The translations under genes were made by a program, and so were the position numbers. From DATEOR01 sp046734455 (GTDB lineage Bacteria > Actinomycetota > Thermoleophilia > Gaiellales > Gaiellaceae): DNA of 58,694 nucleotides. Location: assembly GCA_046734455.1 (NCBI GenBank), contig JBKPRJ010000001.1:1-58694 (forward strand), read 5' to 3'. The notes under the pieces were generated by a model, which was given only the letters and a program-made list of their open reading frames with translations, did no database searches and had not been told where the DNA came from. Of this stretch, positions 32,932-40,038 are shown one piece after another (the first letter of the stretch is position 1; each line of letters opens with the position of its first letter).

Positions 32932-33101
32932 GCCGCGGCGCTGTGGCCCTTCAGAGCCTCGCTATGCACCGCCGCAAAAAGTGACTTGTCGATCTTGCCG
33001 TGGTAGATCGGAATGGCCTCCTCGATGCAGACGCGGATGACCTCGTCCCGCTCGATCCCCAGCTCCTTCGACAGTTCCTCAGGCGTCAGGTGATTGGCCA
33101 C
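32928..33101 (-). CDS. Small helix-turn-helix-like protein, 57 aa
   Basis: A 57-residue protein beginning ANHLTPEELSKELGIERDEV, a pattern (LTPEELSKELG-IxRDEVIR) that fits a DNA-binding helix-turn-helix like those of short MerR/excisionase-type proteins, then CIEEAIPIYHGKIDKSLF. GTG 33101 has an AAAGGAG site seven bases upstream. It is preceded by a candidate attenuator leader with its own promoter. Function unknown; similar small proteins in actinobacteria are uncharacterised as far as I know. Confidence 0.7.
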   Translation of the reverse strand: MANHLTPEELSKELGIERDEVIRVCIEEAIPIYHGKIDKSLFAAVHSEALKGHSAAA

Positions 33102-33123
33102 GACTTCTCCTTTCTTTGCCCAC

Positions 33124-33158
33124 AAAAAAGCCCGCTCACGGCGCGCGGCCGGGCGGGC
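33124..33158 (-). terminator. Rho-independent terminator within the leader of the 57-aa gene
   Basis: On the minus strand a GC-rich stem GCGGGC.../GCCCGC (33153-33158 pairing with 33130-33135, extended by two pairs) is followed at once by six T residues (33129-33124). It stands only 23 bp before the 57-residue gene and downstream of a promoter, so it would stop most transcription before that gene unless it is opened. Confidence 0.65.
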
Positions 33159-33219
33159 GAGGTCGGTCCTTCCATGTCGGCGGAGCGGCTCAAAGGCTCC
33201 GCACCCCTTCCAAGTCCAT
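33124..33219 (-). ncRNA. Candidate attenuator leader RNA or small RNA
   Basis: Predicted transcript of about 96 nt from the promoter at 33226-33254 to the terminator. It contains a perfect 7-bp hairpin (33180-33186 with 33196-33202, arms GCGGAGC/GCTCCGC, nine-base loop) upstream of the terminator hairpin, the layout of a 5' leader with alternative structures. I do not recognise a known riboswitch class. It could equally be an independent small RNA ending at the terminator. Confidence 0.4.
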
Positions 33220-33225
33220 AGACAG

Positions 33226-33254
33226 AGGATACGTTTCCTTCGTGGCGGAGGCAA
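33226..33254 (-). promoter_or_regulatory. Sigma70-like promoter for the leader RNA
   Basis: Minus strand: TTGCCT (33254-33249), 17-bp spacer, TATCCT (33231-33226). Each box matches consensus at four positions and the spacing is optimal. The -10 shares its TA dinucleotide with a plus-strand box TACGTT (33230-33235) that precedes the divergent hydrolase start. Confidence 0.55.
33230..33235 (+). promoter_or_regulatory. Putative -10 box (TACGTT) of the alpha/beta hydrolase
   Basis: TACGTT is separated by exactly six bases from the GTG at 33242, the spacing expected for a leaderless message; it overlaps the minus-strand -10 box of the leader promoter. Confidence 0.35.
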
Positions 33255-34156
33255 CGCTCCTTCCGGGCTTTACCCCGCACTTTGCGGAAATCCAGGGCAT
33301 CCGCACGCGCTATTTCCTCGCCGGTGAGGGCCCGCCGCTCACGCTCGTCCACGGGCTCGGCGGTGCATCCGTCAACTTCACGAAGCTCGCCCCGCTCTTC
33401 GCGCGGAAGCGGCGCGTCCTCATCCCCGACCTGCCGGGCCACGGGCTCTCGGAGCCGTTCGAGCGCGTCGAGGGCATCGCCACCTACTCGCGCCACGTCC
33501 ACGCGCTCGCCGAGCGAGAAGGCATGCTCCCCGGCGCCGTCCTCGGCTATTCCATGGGCGGCGTCGTCGCCCTGCGGCTCGCGGTCGAGGACCCAGAGGA
33601 CGTCTCTGCGCTCGCGCTCGTCGCGCCGGCGGGCATCGTCTCGGCGACGCGGCGGGCGGAGATCTGGCTCACGGTCACGGCGGCACTGCGCCCTGCCCAG
33701 GTGATGACGCGCTTCCGTGGGACCTTCGCGCGCCGGCCTCGCCTCCGTTGGCTTCCGTTCGGCCTCTGGGGAGCGGCTGACCCGACGGCGCTCGATCCGG
33801 ATGCGGTGCTGGGCTTCCTCGAGGGCCCGTCCCAGCACACGGACGTCGGCAGCGCGGGCCGGGCTCTCCTCGCCGACGATCCCCGTCCGGATCTCGACCG
33901 AGTGCGATGTCGAACGCTCCTCGTCTGGGGCGCTCGCGACCGGCTTGTCCCCCTGAAGGATGGATTTGAGTACGCGCGGCGGCTCCGCGCCCCGATCCGC
34001 GTGCTGCCCGCGGCGGGCCACCTCGTCGTCGGCGAGCTCCCCGGGCAGTGCGCAGAGCTCTTGGAAGGCTTCCTAGACCGGGTTGGGGAGGTCGAGGAAC
34101 TCCCACTGGAGGCCGAACTCGTCCGCCAGCTTGGCCGCGAGCGCGCGGACGCCTAG
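33242..34156 (+). CDS. Alpha/beta hydrolase
   Basis: A 304-residue alpha/beta-fold hydrolase. Oxyanion region LTLVHGLGGASVNF, nucleophile elbow GYSMGG (Ser), acid Asp in WGARDRLVP, catalytic His in PAAGHLVVGE; a cap domain occupies about 150-215. GTG 33242 is chosen because the conserved fold begins about 15 residues later and a -10 box lies six bases upstream; a longer frame from 33116 would run through the leader RNA. The last 28 codons overlap the 3' end of the convergent Nif3-like gene by 84 bp. Esterase, lipase or C-C hydrolase activity cannot be separated from sequence. Confidence 0.9.
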   Translation: MAEATLLPGFTPHFAEIQGIRTRYFLAGEGPPLTLVHGLGGASVNFTKLAPLFARKRRVLIPDLPGHGLSEPFERVEGIATYSRHVHALAEREGMLPGAVLGYSMGGVVALRLAVEDPEDVSALALVAPAGIVSATRRAEIWLTVTAALRPAQVMTRFRGTFARRPRLRWLPFGLWGAADPTALDPDAVLGFLEGPSQHTDVGSAGRALLADDPRPDLDRVRCRTLLVWGARDRLVPLKDGFEYARRLRAPIRVLPAAGHLVVGELPGQCAELLEGFLDRVGEVEELPLEAELVRQLGRERADA

Positions 34157-34816
34157 TGTCTCGGTCGCATAGTGGCCGCCGGCGACGAAGTGGATGCCGG
34201 CTTCCTTCGCCGCGTGCTTCGTCGGCTCGTCCGCCTCGCCGGTGACGAAGCAGTCGTAGCCCTCTGAAGCCGCCTGCTCGACGTAGCGCGCCGCGCCGCC
34301 CGTGAGGATCGCCACGCGCTCGATCGTCTCGGGGCCGTAGGAGAAGACGAGGGGCATCCGCCCGAGCTTCTCCTGCACGAGCGTGGAGAAGTCGCTCATG
34401 GCCGTCGGAGCGGCGAGCTTCCCTCCGTAGCCCCAGAACGTGAAGCGGCGGTCGGTCTCGATGCCGAGCTCGGCGGCGAGCAGCGCGTTGTTCCCGATCT
34501 CGGGATGCGCGTCGAGCGCCAGGTGGTAGCCGGCGAGAGTGAGGTCGTAGTCGAAGAGCGCCTTCAGCCGTCCCCGGAGGATCCGGTCGACGATGCGGGA
34601 GTCCTTGTCCCAGAAGAGCCCGTGGTGGACGAGGACGAGTTGGGCTCCCGCCTCGCCGGCTGCCACGAACAGATCGCGCGACGCGGAAACGCCGCAGGCG
34701 ATCTTCGTCACGTCCTCTGACCCGAGCACCTGCAGTCCCATCGGCCCGTAGTCGGGATAGGCGTCGAGCTCCAGGTACTCGGCCGCATGGGCCAGGATCT
34801 CGTCCCGCGATGCCAT
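34073..34816 (-). CDS. Nif3-like dinuclear metal centre protein (YqfO/YbgI family)
   Basis: A 247-residue protein of the Nif3 (GTP cyclohydrolase I type 2-like) family, toroidal hexamers with a two-metal site. Metal-ligand motifs visible: LVLVHHGLFW, the aspartate of LALDAHPEIGNN, and near the C-terminus FVTGEADEP and FVAGGHYATE. Family members are implicated in metal-dependent hydrolysis, but the physiological reaction is not settled. ATG 34816 follows a GAAGGTGGA site. No insert between the two halves is present, so it is the short form. Confidence 0.92.
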   Translation of the reverse strand: MASRDEILAHAAEYLELDAYPDYGPMGLQVLGSEDVTKIACGVSASRDLFVAAGEAGAQLVLVHHGLFWDKDSRIVDRILRGRLKALFDYDLTLAGYHLALDAHPEIGNNALLAAELGIETDRRFTFWGYGGKLAAPTAMSDFSTLVQEKLGRMPLVFSYGPETIERVAILTGGAARYVEQAASEGYDCFVTGEADEPTKHAAKEAGIHFVAGGHYATETLGVRALAAKLADEFGLQWEFLDLPNPV

Positions 34817-34822
34817 CAGTGT

Positions 34823-34912
34823 CCACCTTCGGTGGCGCAGTGCTGCGCCGCCGCGCGAAAAGCGCACAGGGCTAGGACGCAGGGAGGCCACATACCGGGA
34901 CTGTATGTGGCC
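34823..34912. repeat. Run of inverted repeats (hairpins) ahead of tRNA-Pro
   Basis: Consecutive perfect inverted repeats: CCACC/GGTGG (34823-34835), GGCGCAG/CTGCGCC (34834-34849), GCGC with a GAAA-type loop (about 34853-34864), and a 10-bp stem GGCCACATAC/GTATGTGGCC with a seven-base loop (34886-34912). AGGAC/GTCCT follows at about 34918-34930. None is followed by a T tract on the plus strand. No gene is visible in 34817-35001, so this may be a structured RNA or a processing region. Confidence 0.5.
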
Positions 34913-34985
34913 GAGTGAGGACGACGTCCTGTGCCGGTTTGCAGCCGGCGAAGCGGTGCTGTGTCGCCGGAGGGGGACACTCAGC

Positions 34986-34991
34986 TAACCT
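34986..34991 (+). promoter_or_regulatory. Putative -10 box (TAACCT) of tRNA-Pro
   Basis: TAACCT ends ten bases before the first base of the tRNA, close to where a promoter for a tRNA with a very short 5' leader should be. Confidence 0.4.
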
Positions 34992-35001
34992 ATTCGAGCC
35001 T

Positions 35002-35075
35002 CGGGGTGTAGCGCAGCCTGGTAGCGCGCGCCGTTCGGGTCGGCGAGGTCCCCGGTTCAAATCCGGGCACCCCGA
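35002..35075 (+). tRNA. tRNA-Pro (anticodon CGG)
   Basis: A 74-nt cloverleaf folds without mismatch: acceptor stem CGGGGTG/CACCCCG, D stem GCGC/GCGC, anticodon stem CGCCG/CGGCG with loop TTCGGGT giving anticodon CGG, five-base variable loop, T stem CCCGG/CCGGG with loop TTCAAAT, discriminator A. The C1-G72 acceptor pair and the A73 base are typical for bacterial proline tRNAs. The 3' CCA is not encoded (the sequence continues TAC), as is usual in actinobacteria. It reads CCG codons. Confidence 0.96.
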
Positions 35076-35100
35076 TACTTGTGAGACCATCTGTGTAGCG

Positions 35101-36582
35101 ATGCGACGCGCTCGCAGGACAGGTCTCGCGCTCCTCTCCTTGATCGCGGGGTCGTTGGCCGTTCCGAGTGCGGCCTCGGCCCACGCGGTGTCGGGGATCG
35201 ACTACCGCTTCCCGCTTCCCATCTGGCTCTTCGCGCTGGCCGCGGGCGTGGCCGTGCTCGCCTCCGCGCCGGCGGCGATGTTCGCGGTGCGCTCGGAGAC
35301 GACCTGGATCGGCCGCGACTTCTACGGCTCGATCCGGCCGCTCCGTCTCGGGACGATCGGCCTCGTCGTCTTCACGCTCGCGCTCGTCGACGTCCTCGTC
35401 GGCGGGCTCTTCGGGCCGGAGGACTTCTTCGAGAACCCGGCGACGATCGTCATCTGGATCGATTTCTGGGTCGGGCTCGGGATCGTGACGGCCCTGCTCG
35501 GCAACGTGTGGGACTTCGTCAGCCCGCTCTCCGCCGCGGGTCGCGCGATCGAGCGGGCCCTGGCGTTTCGCGGCGCCGGGGCGGTGCGCTACCCGGAGCG
35601 CCTCGGCCTCTGGCCCGCGACCGGGCTCGTTCTCCTTTGGAGCTGGATGGAGCTCGTGTGGGACCCGGCCAAGGAGCCGCTCACGCTCAGCGTCATCATC
35701 CTCGCCTACCTCGCGCTCCAGCTCGTCGCGATGGCGGTCTTCGGCACGGAGATCTGGCTCGGGCGGGGAGAGGTCTTCACGGTCGTCGCGCGCACGCTCG
35801 CCCGGTTCGCGCCCGTCGAGCTCTTCGTCAGGCGTCCGGCCGGCGTTTGCCGCGCGAATCGGTGCGCCGAGGAGGAGCGTGTCAACTGCCCTTCCTGCTG
35901 GCTCGACGCCGACCCCGGCGACCGCGGGATGCGCCTGCGGACGTACGGCTCGGGCGTGCGCCGCGAGCCGACGCTGGGCACCGGCGGCGGGACGTTCGTC
36001 CTCGCCCTCCTCGCCACGGTCGTCTACGACGGCTTCTCGCAGACCCAGAAGTACGTCCAGCTCGAAGGCTGGTTCCTCGACCGGTCGACCTGGCTCGCCG
36101 TGCACGACACGTTGCTCGACACGCTGCTCATGGTCGGGGTGGTCGGCGCGTTCGCGCTCGCCTTCCTCCTCGTCGTGACCGCGGTCTCACGCCTCGAGGC
36201 GACCTCCGTGGCCGACGCTGCCCGCCGCTATGCACCGACGCTGATCCCAATCGCGGCCGTCTACTTCGCGTCCCATTACTTCCTCTACTTCCTCTACGCG
36301 AGCCAGTTCACGTGGGCCGCGGTGGCCGATCCCTTCGGCCGGGAGTGGGTTCCGGACGCGACGCCGTGGACAGGAGTTCCAGGCGCGCTCGTCTGGTACA
36401 TCCAGGTCGCCCTGATCGTCTGGGGCCACGTCGTCGCGGTGTTCGAGGCCCATCGCGTGTCGCTCGGGGTGAACGTGAGCGCACGGCGGGCCGTGATGGC
36501 CCAGGTCCCGCTCATACTCCTGATGGTGGGTTACACCTTCACCGGGCTCTGGGTGCTGGGGCAGGTTCTCGCGGCTCCTTGA
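35101..36582 (+). CDS. Polytopic membrane protein with a four-cysteine motif
   Basis: A 493-residue membrane protein that I recognise only by context. A signal-like N-terminal helix (LALLSLIAGSLAVPSAASA) is followed by about ten to eleven transmembrane segments. A loop between segments carries C250-x4-C255-x7-C263-x2-C266 (CRANRC ... CPSC), which looks like a metal-binding site. It is the first of three overlapping membrane genes; the other two are CtaG-like copper-delivery proteins for cytochrome oxidase, so a part in metal handling or oxidase assembly is plausible. Its TGA overlaps the next TTG. Confidence 0.75.
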   Translation: MRRARRTGLALLSLIAGSLAVPSAASAHAVSGIDYRFPLPIWLFALAAGVAVLASAPAAMFAVRSETTWIGRDFYGSIRPLRLGTIGLVVFTLALVDVLVGGLFGPEDFFENPATIVIWIDFWVGLGIVTALLGNVWDFVSPLSAAGRAIERALAFRGAGAVRYPERLGLWPATGLVLLWSWMELVWDPAKEPLTLSVIILAYLALQLVAMAVFGTEIWLGRGEVFTVVARTLARFAPVELFVRRPAGVCRANRCAEEERVNCPSCWLDADPGDRGMRLRTYGSGVRREPTLGTGGGTFVLALLATVVYDGFSQTQKYVQLEGWFLDRSTWLAVHDTLLDTLLMVGVVGAFALAFLLVVTAVSRLEATSVADAARRYAPTLIPIAAVYFASHYFLYFLYASQFTWAAVADPFGREWVPDATPWTGVPGALVWYIQVALIVWGHVVAVFEAHRVSLGVNVSARRAVMAQVPLILLMVGYTFTGLWVLGQVLAAP

Positions 36583-37436
36583 TCCTCGCGCACGCCGGAC
36601 ATCACGAGTCGATCGCCTCGGCTTGGGAGGCGCCGGTCGCCGTTCTCGTGGGGGCGGCGATCGCGCTCGCGCTGTTCGGGCAGGCCTTCGTCCGTCTGCG
36701 GCGGCGTGGGCGGAAGGATCACGCGGGCTGGGACAGGGCCGCGCTCTTCGCGCTTGCGGTCACGCTCGGCACGCTCGCGCTCATCTCGCCACTGGACTAC
36801 ATCGGCGAGGAGTACCTCCTCTCCGCGCACATGCTCCAGCACGTGGTCATCGGCGATCTCGCGGTCGCCCTCGCCGTCGTCGCGCTCAGAGGGCCGCTGA
36901 CCTTCTTCCTCCTGCCCGCAGTGGTCCTCGGGCGGCTCGCCAAGCTGGACTGGCTGCGCTCCGGGCTGCGCGTCCTGCTCAATGCGAAGGTGGCGTTCGT
37001 CCTGTGGGCAGTCGTCATCGCCGCCTGGCATGTGCCGGCTGCATACGACTACGCGCTCACCCACCAGGTCGTCCACGACCTCGAGCACCTGTCGTTCGTG
37101 GTCGTCGGGCTGCTCGTCTGGATCCAGCTCGTCGATCCGGCCCGGCGCCGCGAGCTCGGCCTCACGGGGAAGCTGGCGCTCGCCATCGCGCTCTTCGCCG
37201 CCGGGCAGATCCTCGCCGACGTGCTCATCTTCGCGATGCGGCCGCTCTACCCGAGCTACGCAGACCAGCCTGACCGGCTCCTGGGGCTCTCGCCCCTTCA
37301 GGACCAGCGGCTCGCGGGGCTCGTGATGATGGGCGAGCAGCTGCTCACGCTCGGCACGTTCGTCGCCATCTTGCTCGTCGCCCACCACCGGCGGCTCTTC
37401 CACCCCTCTGAGGACGAACGGCGCGTCGCGGCGTGA
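36579..37436 (+). CDS. Cytochrome c oxidase assembly factor CtaG-like, copy 1
   Basis: A 285-residue membrane protein of the caa3-type CtaG family (assembly of the copper sites of cytochrome c oxidase). Seen: an N-terminal HAGHHE, SPLDYIGEEYLLSAHMLQHVVIGDLA with the conserved histidines, VVIAAWHVPAAYDYAL, HDLEHLSFVVVGLLVW, and MMGEQLLTLGTFVAILL. The start TTG 36579 overlaps the upstream TGA (TTGA). Seven transmembrane segments. His pairs placed at membrane borders could bind copper. The fold repeats in the next gene, with which it shares the order of His motifs. Confidence 0.87.
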   Translation: MILAHAGHHESIASAWEAPVAVLVGAAIALALFGQAFVRLRRRGRKDHAGWDRAALFALAVTLGTLALISPLDYIGEEYLLSAHMLQHVVIGDLAVALAVVALRGPLTFFLLPAVVLGRLAKLDWLRSGLRVLLNAKVAFVLWAVVIAAWHVPAAYDYALTHQVVHDLEHLSFVVVGLLVWIQLVDPARRRELGLTGKLALAIALFAAGQILADVLIFAMRPLYPSYADQPDRLLGLSPLQDQRLAGLVMMGEQLLTLGTFVAILLVAHHRRLFHPSEDERRVAA

Positions 37437-38191
37437 GCCCGGCGCCGTCGTCGTTCACCTTCGAGCCGCTCTTCCTCGCGCTCGCCACGGTGGCCGCCGT
37501 CCTCTACGTGCGTGCGGCTCGCGCCGAAAGGCCGCCGGCGTGGCGGATCGCTCTCTTCTCCATCGGGCTCCTGCTCGTCGCCGGAGCGCTGAACTCGCCC
37601 CTCGAGACCATCGCGGCGAACTACCTGCTGCTCTTCCACCTGCTCCAGAACGTGATGATCGCCGACTGGGCGCCGCCGCTTCTGATCCTCGGGCTCACCC
37701 CGGCGATGCGGGCGGCCGTGGCGAGGGCGGGCGGCAAGCCGTTCGGGGCGCTCACGCGCCCGCGGATCGCGCTGCCCGTCTGGCTGGTCGGCTGGTACGC
37801 GATCCACCTGGCGCTCTTCTACGACTTCGCGCTCGAGCACGCATGGACGCTGAACATCGAGCACCTGCTCCTGATCGCGATCGGGTTCGTCTTCTGGTGG
37901 CCGGTCCTCGCGGACGAGCCCGTCGACATCGGCGCGCCGGTGAAGATCGGCTACCTCGGAGCGGCCTTCGTCGGCGCCACCTTCCTCGGCCTTGGGTTCA
38001 CTTTCTCCTCGACGCCGTTCTACGACTTCTACGCCGACGCTCCGCGCTTGTGGGGGATCTCCGCCGAGCGCGATCAGAACTTCGGCGGGATCCTCATGAA
38101 CGTCGAGCAGGCGTTCGTCTTCCTCGCGGCGATCCTCTACTTCGTCTGGAAGCTCATCCCGGAGGAAGAGGAGACGCGGGGAGCTGCCTAA
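37433..38191 (+). CDS. Cytochrome c oxidase assembly factor CtaG-like, copy 2
   Basis: A 252-residue membrane protein of the same CtaG family as the gene before it. Seen: SPLETIAANYLLLFHLLQNVMIADWAPPLL (in two blocks), LVGWYAIHLALFYDFAL, NIEHLLLIAIGFVFWWPVL, and MNVEQAFVFLAAILYF. The key histidines of copy 1 are partly replaced (FHLLQN for AHMLQH; IEHLLL for LEHLSF), so the two copies may have different duties. GTG 37433 overlaps the upstream stop. No oxidase subunit genes adjoin the trio. Confidence 0.87.
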   Translation: MSPAPSSFTFEPLFLALATVAAVLYVRAARAERPPAWRIALFSIGLLLVAGALNSPLETIAANYLLLFHLLQNVMIADWAPPLLILGLTPAMRAAVARAGGKPFGALTRPRIALPVWLVGWYAIHLALFYDFALEHAWTLNIEHLLLIAIGFVFWWPVLADEPVDIGAPVKIGYLGAAFVGATFLGLGFTFSSTPFYDFYADAPRLWGISAERDQNFGGILMNVEQAFVFLAAILYFVWKLIPEEEETRGAA

Positions 38192-38218
38192 CTTGCGCGA
38201 TTCTCATTTGCCGCGCAC

Positions 38219-38230
38219 GGGTTGCAACCC
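38219..38230. promoter_or_regulatory. 12-bp perfect palindrome upstream of the beta-helix pair
   Basis: GGGTTGCAACCC lies 29 bp before the first beta-helix gene, in a 68-bp gap with the only obvious promoter space for both genes. It is a good candidate for a dimeric regulator site; a GAAAAT stretch nine bases before the ATG could be the -10 box. Confidence 0.4.
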
Positions 38231-38259
38231 TCACAAGTGCGAGAGAAAATCCGCCTTCG

Positions 38260-40038
38260 ATGCGGGGCTTGCTGCTGGCATGCGGGGTGGGAGTCGCGCT
38301 GCTCTGGGCGGGGACGGCCGGTGCTGCGATCGTGCACGTCGACTGCGGACACCAGAACCTCCAGAACAAGATCAACAATGCCGCGCCGGGCTCGACGCTC
38401 GAGATCAAGGGCACCTGCAAGGGCCAGTTCACGATCGCCAAGTCGCTGAAGCTCGTGGGCGACCCCTCCGCGACCATCGACGGCAACCAGGGTGGACGGA
38501 CGCTGGACCTGACGGGTCCGGCGAATGTCACGCTGTCCCATCTCGTCGTCACCGGGGGCCTGGTCAGCGCGAACGCCCCAACGGTTGTCTTCGGCGGCGG
38601 GATCAGGGCGGCCGCTATGAACTTGACGCTCCGGCACGTGACGGTGCGCGGCAACACCCTCGAAAGCACGGGTGGGCCGGCGGACACGGCGACGGTCGTC
38701 GGCGGCGGCATCTACTCCGAGGAGGGGAGCCTGACGCTGATCGACTCCAAGGTGACCGGGAACGTCGCCCACGGAACGGCCGGCACGGCCGATGCCTACG
38801 CGGGCGGCATCTACCGGGCCCTCCTCGACATGACGCTCATCCGCACAACCGTGAAGGACAACCGCGCCGTGGCCGACGGCGGAGGCCAGGACTCGCTGGC
38901 GCAGGGCGGCGGCGTCTACATCGACGAGGGCCATCTGGAGGTCCGTTCGTCCCACGTCGACGGGAACACGGCGCGCGTGAACGGACCGGCGGGTGGCGCC
39001 CATGCCGAGGGTGGCGGCCTCTACATGGGAGACGGCGAGTCGCTCTTCGTCGTGCACTCGACCTTCAACGGCAACCGAGCCGCTGCGAGGACGGGCGGGA
39101 CGGCTGCGACGGCGAACGGCGGCGGGATCGGCGGACTGGTCACCCATGCGTCGATGACGAAGAGCAGGCTGTCCTCGAACACCGTCCATGCCGAGTCCAC
39201 GCTCGACGGGGACGCCGGAGGAGGCGGGATCGGGCTCGACCTGCTCGACACCCTCGAGCTCACCACCAGCCGTCTCGCCTCGAACGCCGTCGACGTCGTG
39301 GGAGCCGGCGCTACAGGAGCCTCGGGCGGCGGGATTCAACTTCGGTCGGGCACGCTCCAGCTCGAGAAATCGACCGTCGACCGGAACAAAGTGACCGCGC
39401 CGAGCACGGGCGGCGGAAGCGCCGGGGGAGCCGGGATCCAGACCTTCGAGTCCCTCGTCCTGAAAGCGTCCACGGTGAGCCGTAACGTCGCCAAGTCGGC
39501 GACGACGCTCGGCGGCGGCATCGAGCTCACGGGCTCCAGCGGAACGGGCAAGATCACCAACTCCACGATCGCCGAGAACAAGGTCTTCGGCGGCTCCGCG
39601 CGCGGAGGAGGCATCGACACGTTCCGCGACCTCACGGTGACGAGCACGACCATCGCCGAGAACTCGGCGAAGATCGGCGGCGGCCTGTACAAGGAGGGCG
39701 GGACGACCACCATCCAGGCGACTATTCTCGCCGGCAACACGGCGTCGCAGAGCAGCCCGAACTGCGGCGGGAACATCGCGACGGCCGGCCACAATCTCAT
39801 CGCGCAGAAGAAGGAGTGCGCCATCACCCCGCTGCCCTCCGACATCGTCAACAAGGGCGCGAGGCTCGGCGCGCTCGGCCCCCACGGCGGTCCGACCGAG
39901 ACGATTCCGCTGAAGTCGATCAGCCCCGCGCGGAACGCTCTCCCGACCGGGGCCTGCAACGTGAACAAGGATCAGCGCGGCGTGAAGCGGCCGCAGGGCC
40001 CGCGCTGCGACATCGGCGCCTTCGAGGTGAAGACGTGA
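38260..40038 (+). CDS. Secreted right-handed beta-helix protein, copy 1
   Basis: A 592-residue exported protein. Signal peptide LLLACGVGVALLWAGTAGA (about 4-22), then HVDCGHQNLQNKINNAAPGS, a first turn with LKLVGDPSATIDG, and some 15 parallel-beta-helix turns with repeating GGGI, TVxxN and SxxxxN elements. The C-terminal block has GHNLI, GGPTETI, SPARNALPTGAC and DQRGVKRPQGPRCDIGAFE, the choice-of-anchor Q ending of such proteins. Asn ladders and Gly-rich turns suggest a surface or extracellular adhesin or polysaccharide lyase-like protein; no catalytic motif is evident. Cysteines occur as two pairs near the ends. Confidence 0.85.
   Translation: MRGLLLACGVGVALLWAGTAGAAIVHVDCGHQNLQNKINNAAPGSTLEIKGTCKGQFTIAKSLKLVGDPSATIDGNQGGRTLDLTGPANVTLSHLVVTGGLVSANAPTVVFGGGIRAAAMNLTLRHVTVRGNTLESTGGPADTATVVGGGIYSEEGSLTLIDSKVTGNVAHGTAGTADAYAGGIYRALLDMTLIRTTVKDNRAVADGGGQDSLAQGGGVYIDEGHLEVRSSHVDGNTARVNGPAGGAHAEGGGLYMGDGESLFVVHSTFNGNRAAARTGGTAATANGGGIGGLVTHASMTKSRLSSNTVHAESTLDGDAGGGGIGLDLLDTLELTTSRLASNAVDVVGAGATGASGGGIQLRSGTLQLEKSTVDRNKVTAPSTGGGSAGGAGIQTFESLVLKASTVSRNVAKSATTLGGGIELTGSSGTGKITNSTIAENKVFGGSARGGGIDTFRDLTVTSTTIAENSAKIGGGLYKEGGTTTIQATILAGNTASQSSPNCGGNIATAGHNLIAQKKECAITPLPSDIVNKGARLGALGPHGGPTETIPLKSISPARNALPTGACNVNKDQRGVKRPQGPRCDIGAFEVKT

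Noticed and set aside
32742..32984. Alternative reading frame across the HNH gene
   Set aside because: It has an ATG, but the frame used by the HNH protein contains every Cys, His and Asn of the domain, which cannot be chance.
33124..33219. Signal recognition particle RNA or another known structured RNA
   Set aside because: The conserved apical GGAAGGAAGCAGCC-type loop of SRP RNA is absent and no other known class fits; kept only as an unclassified leader.
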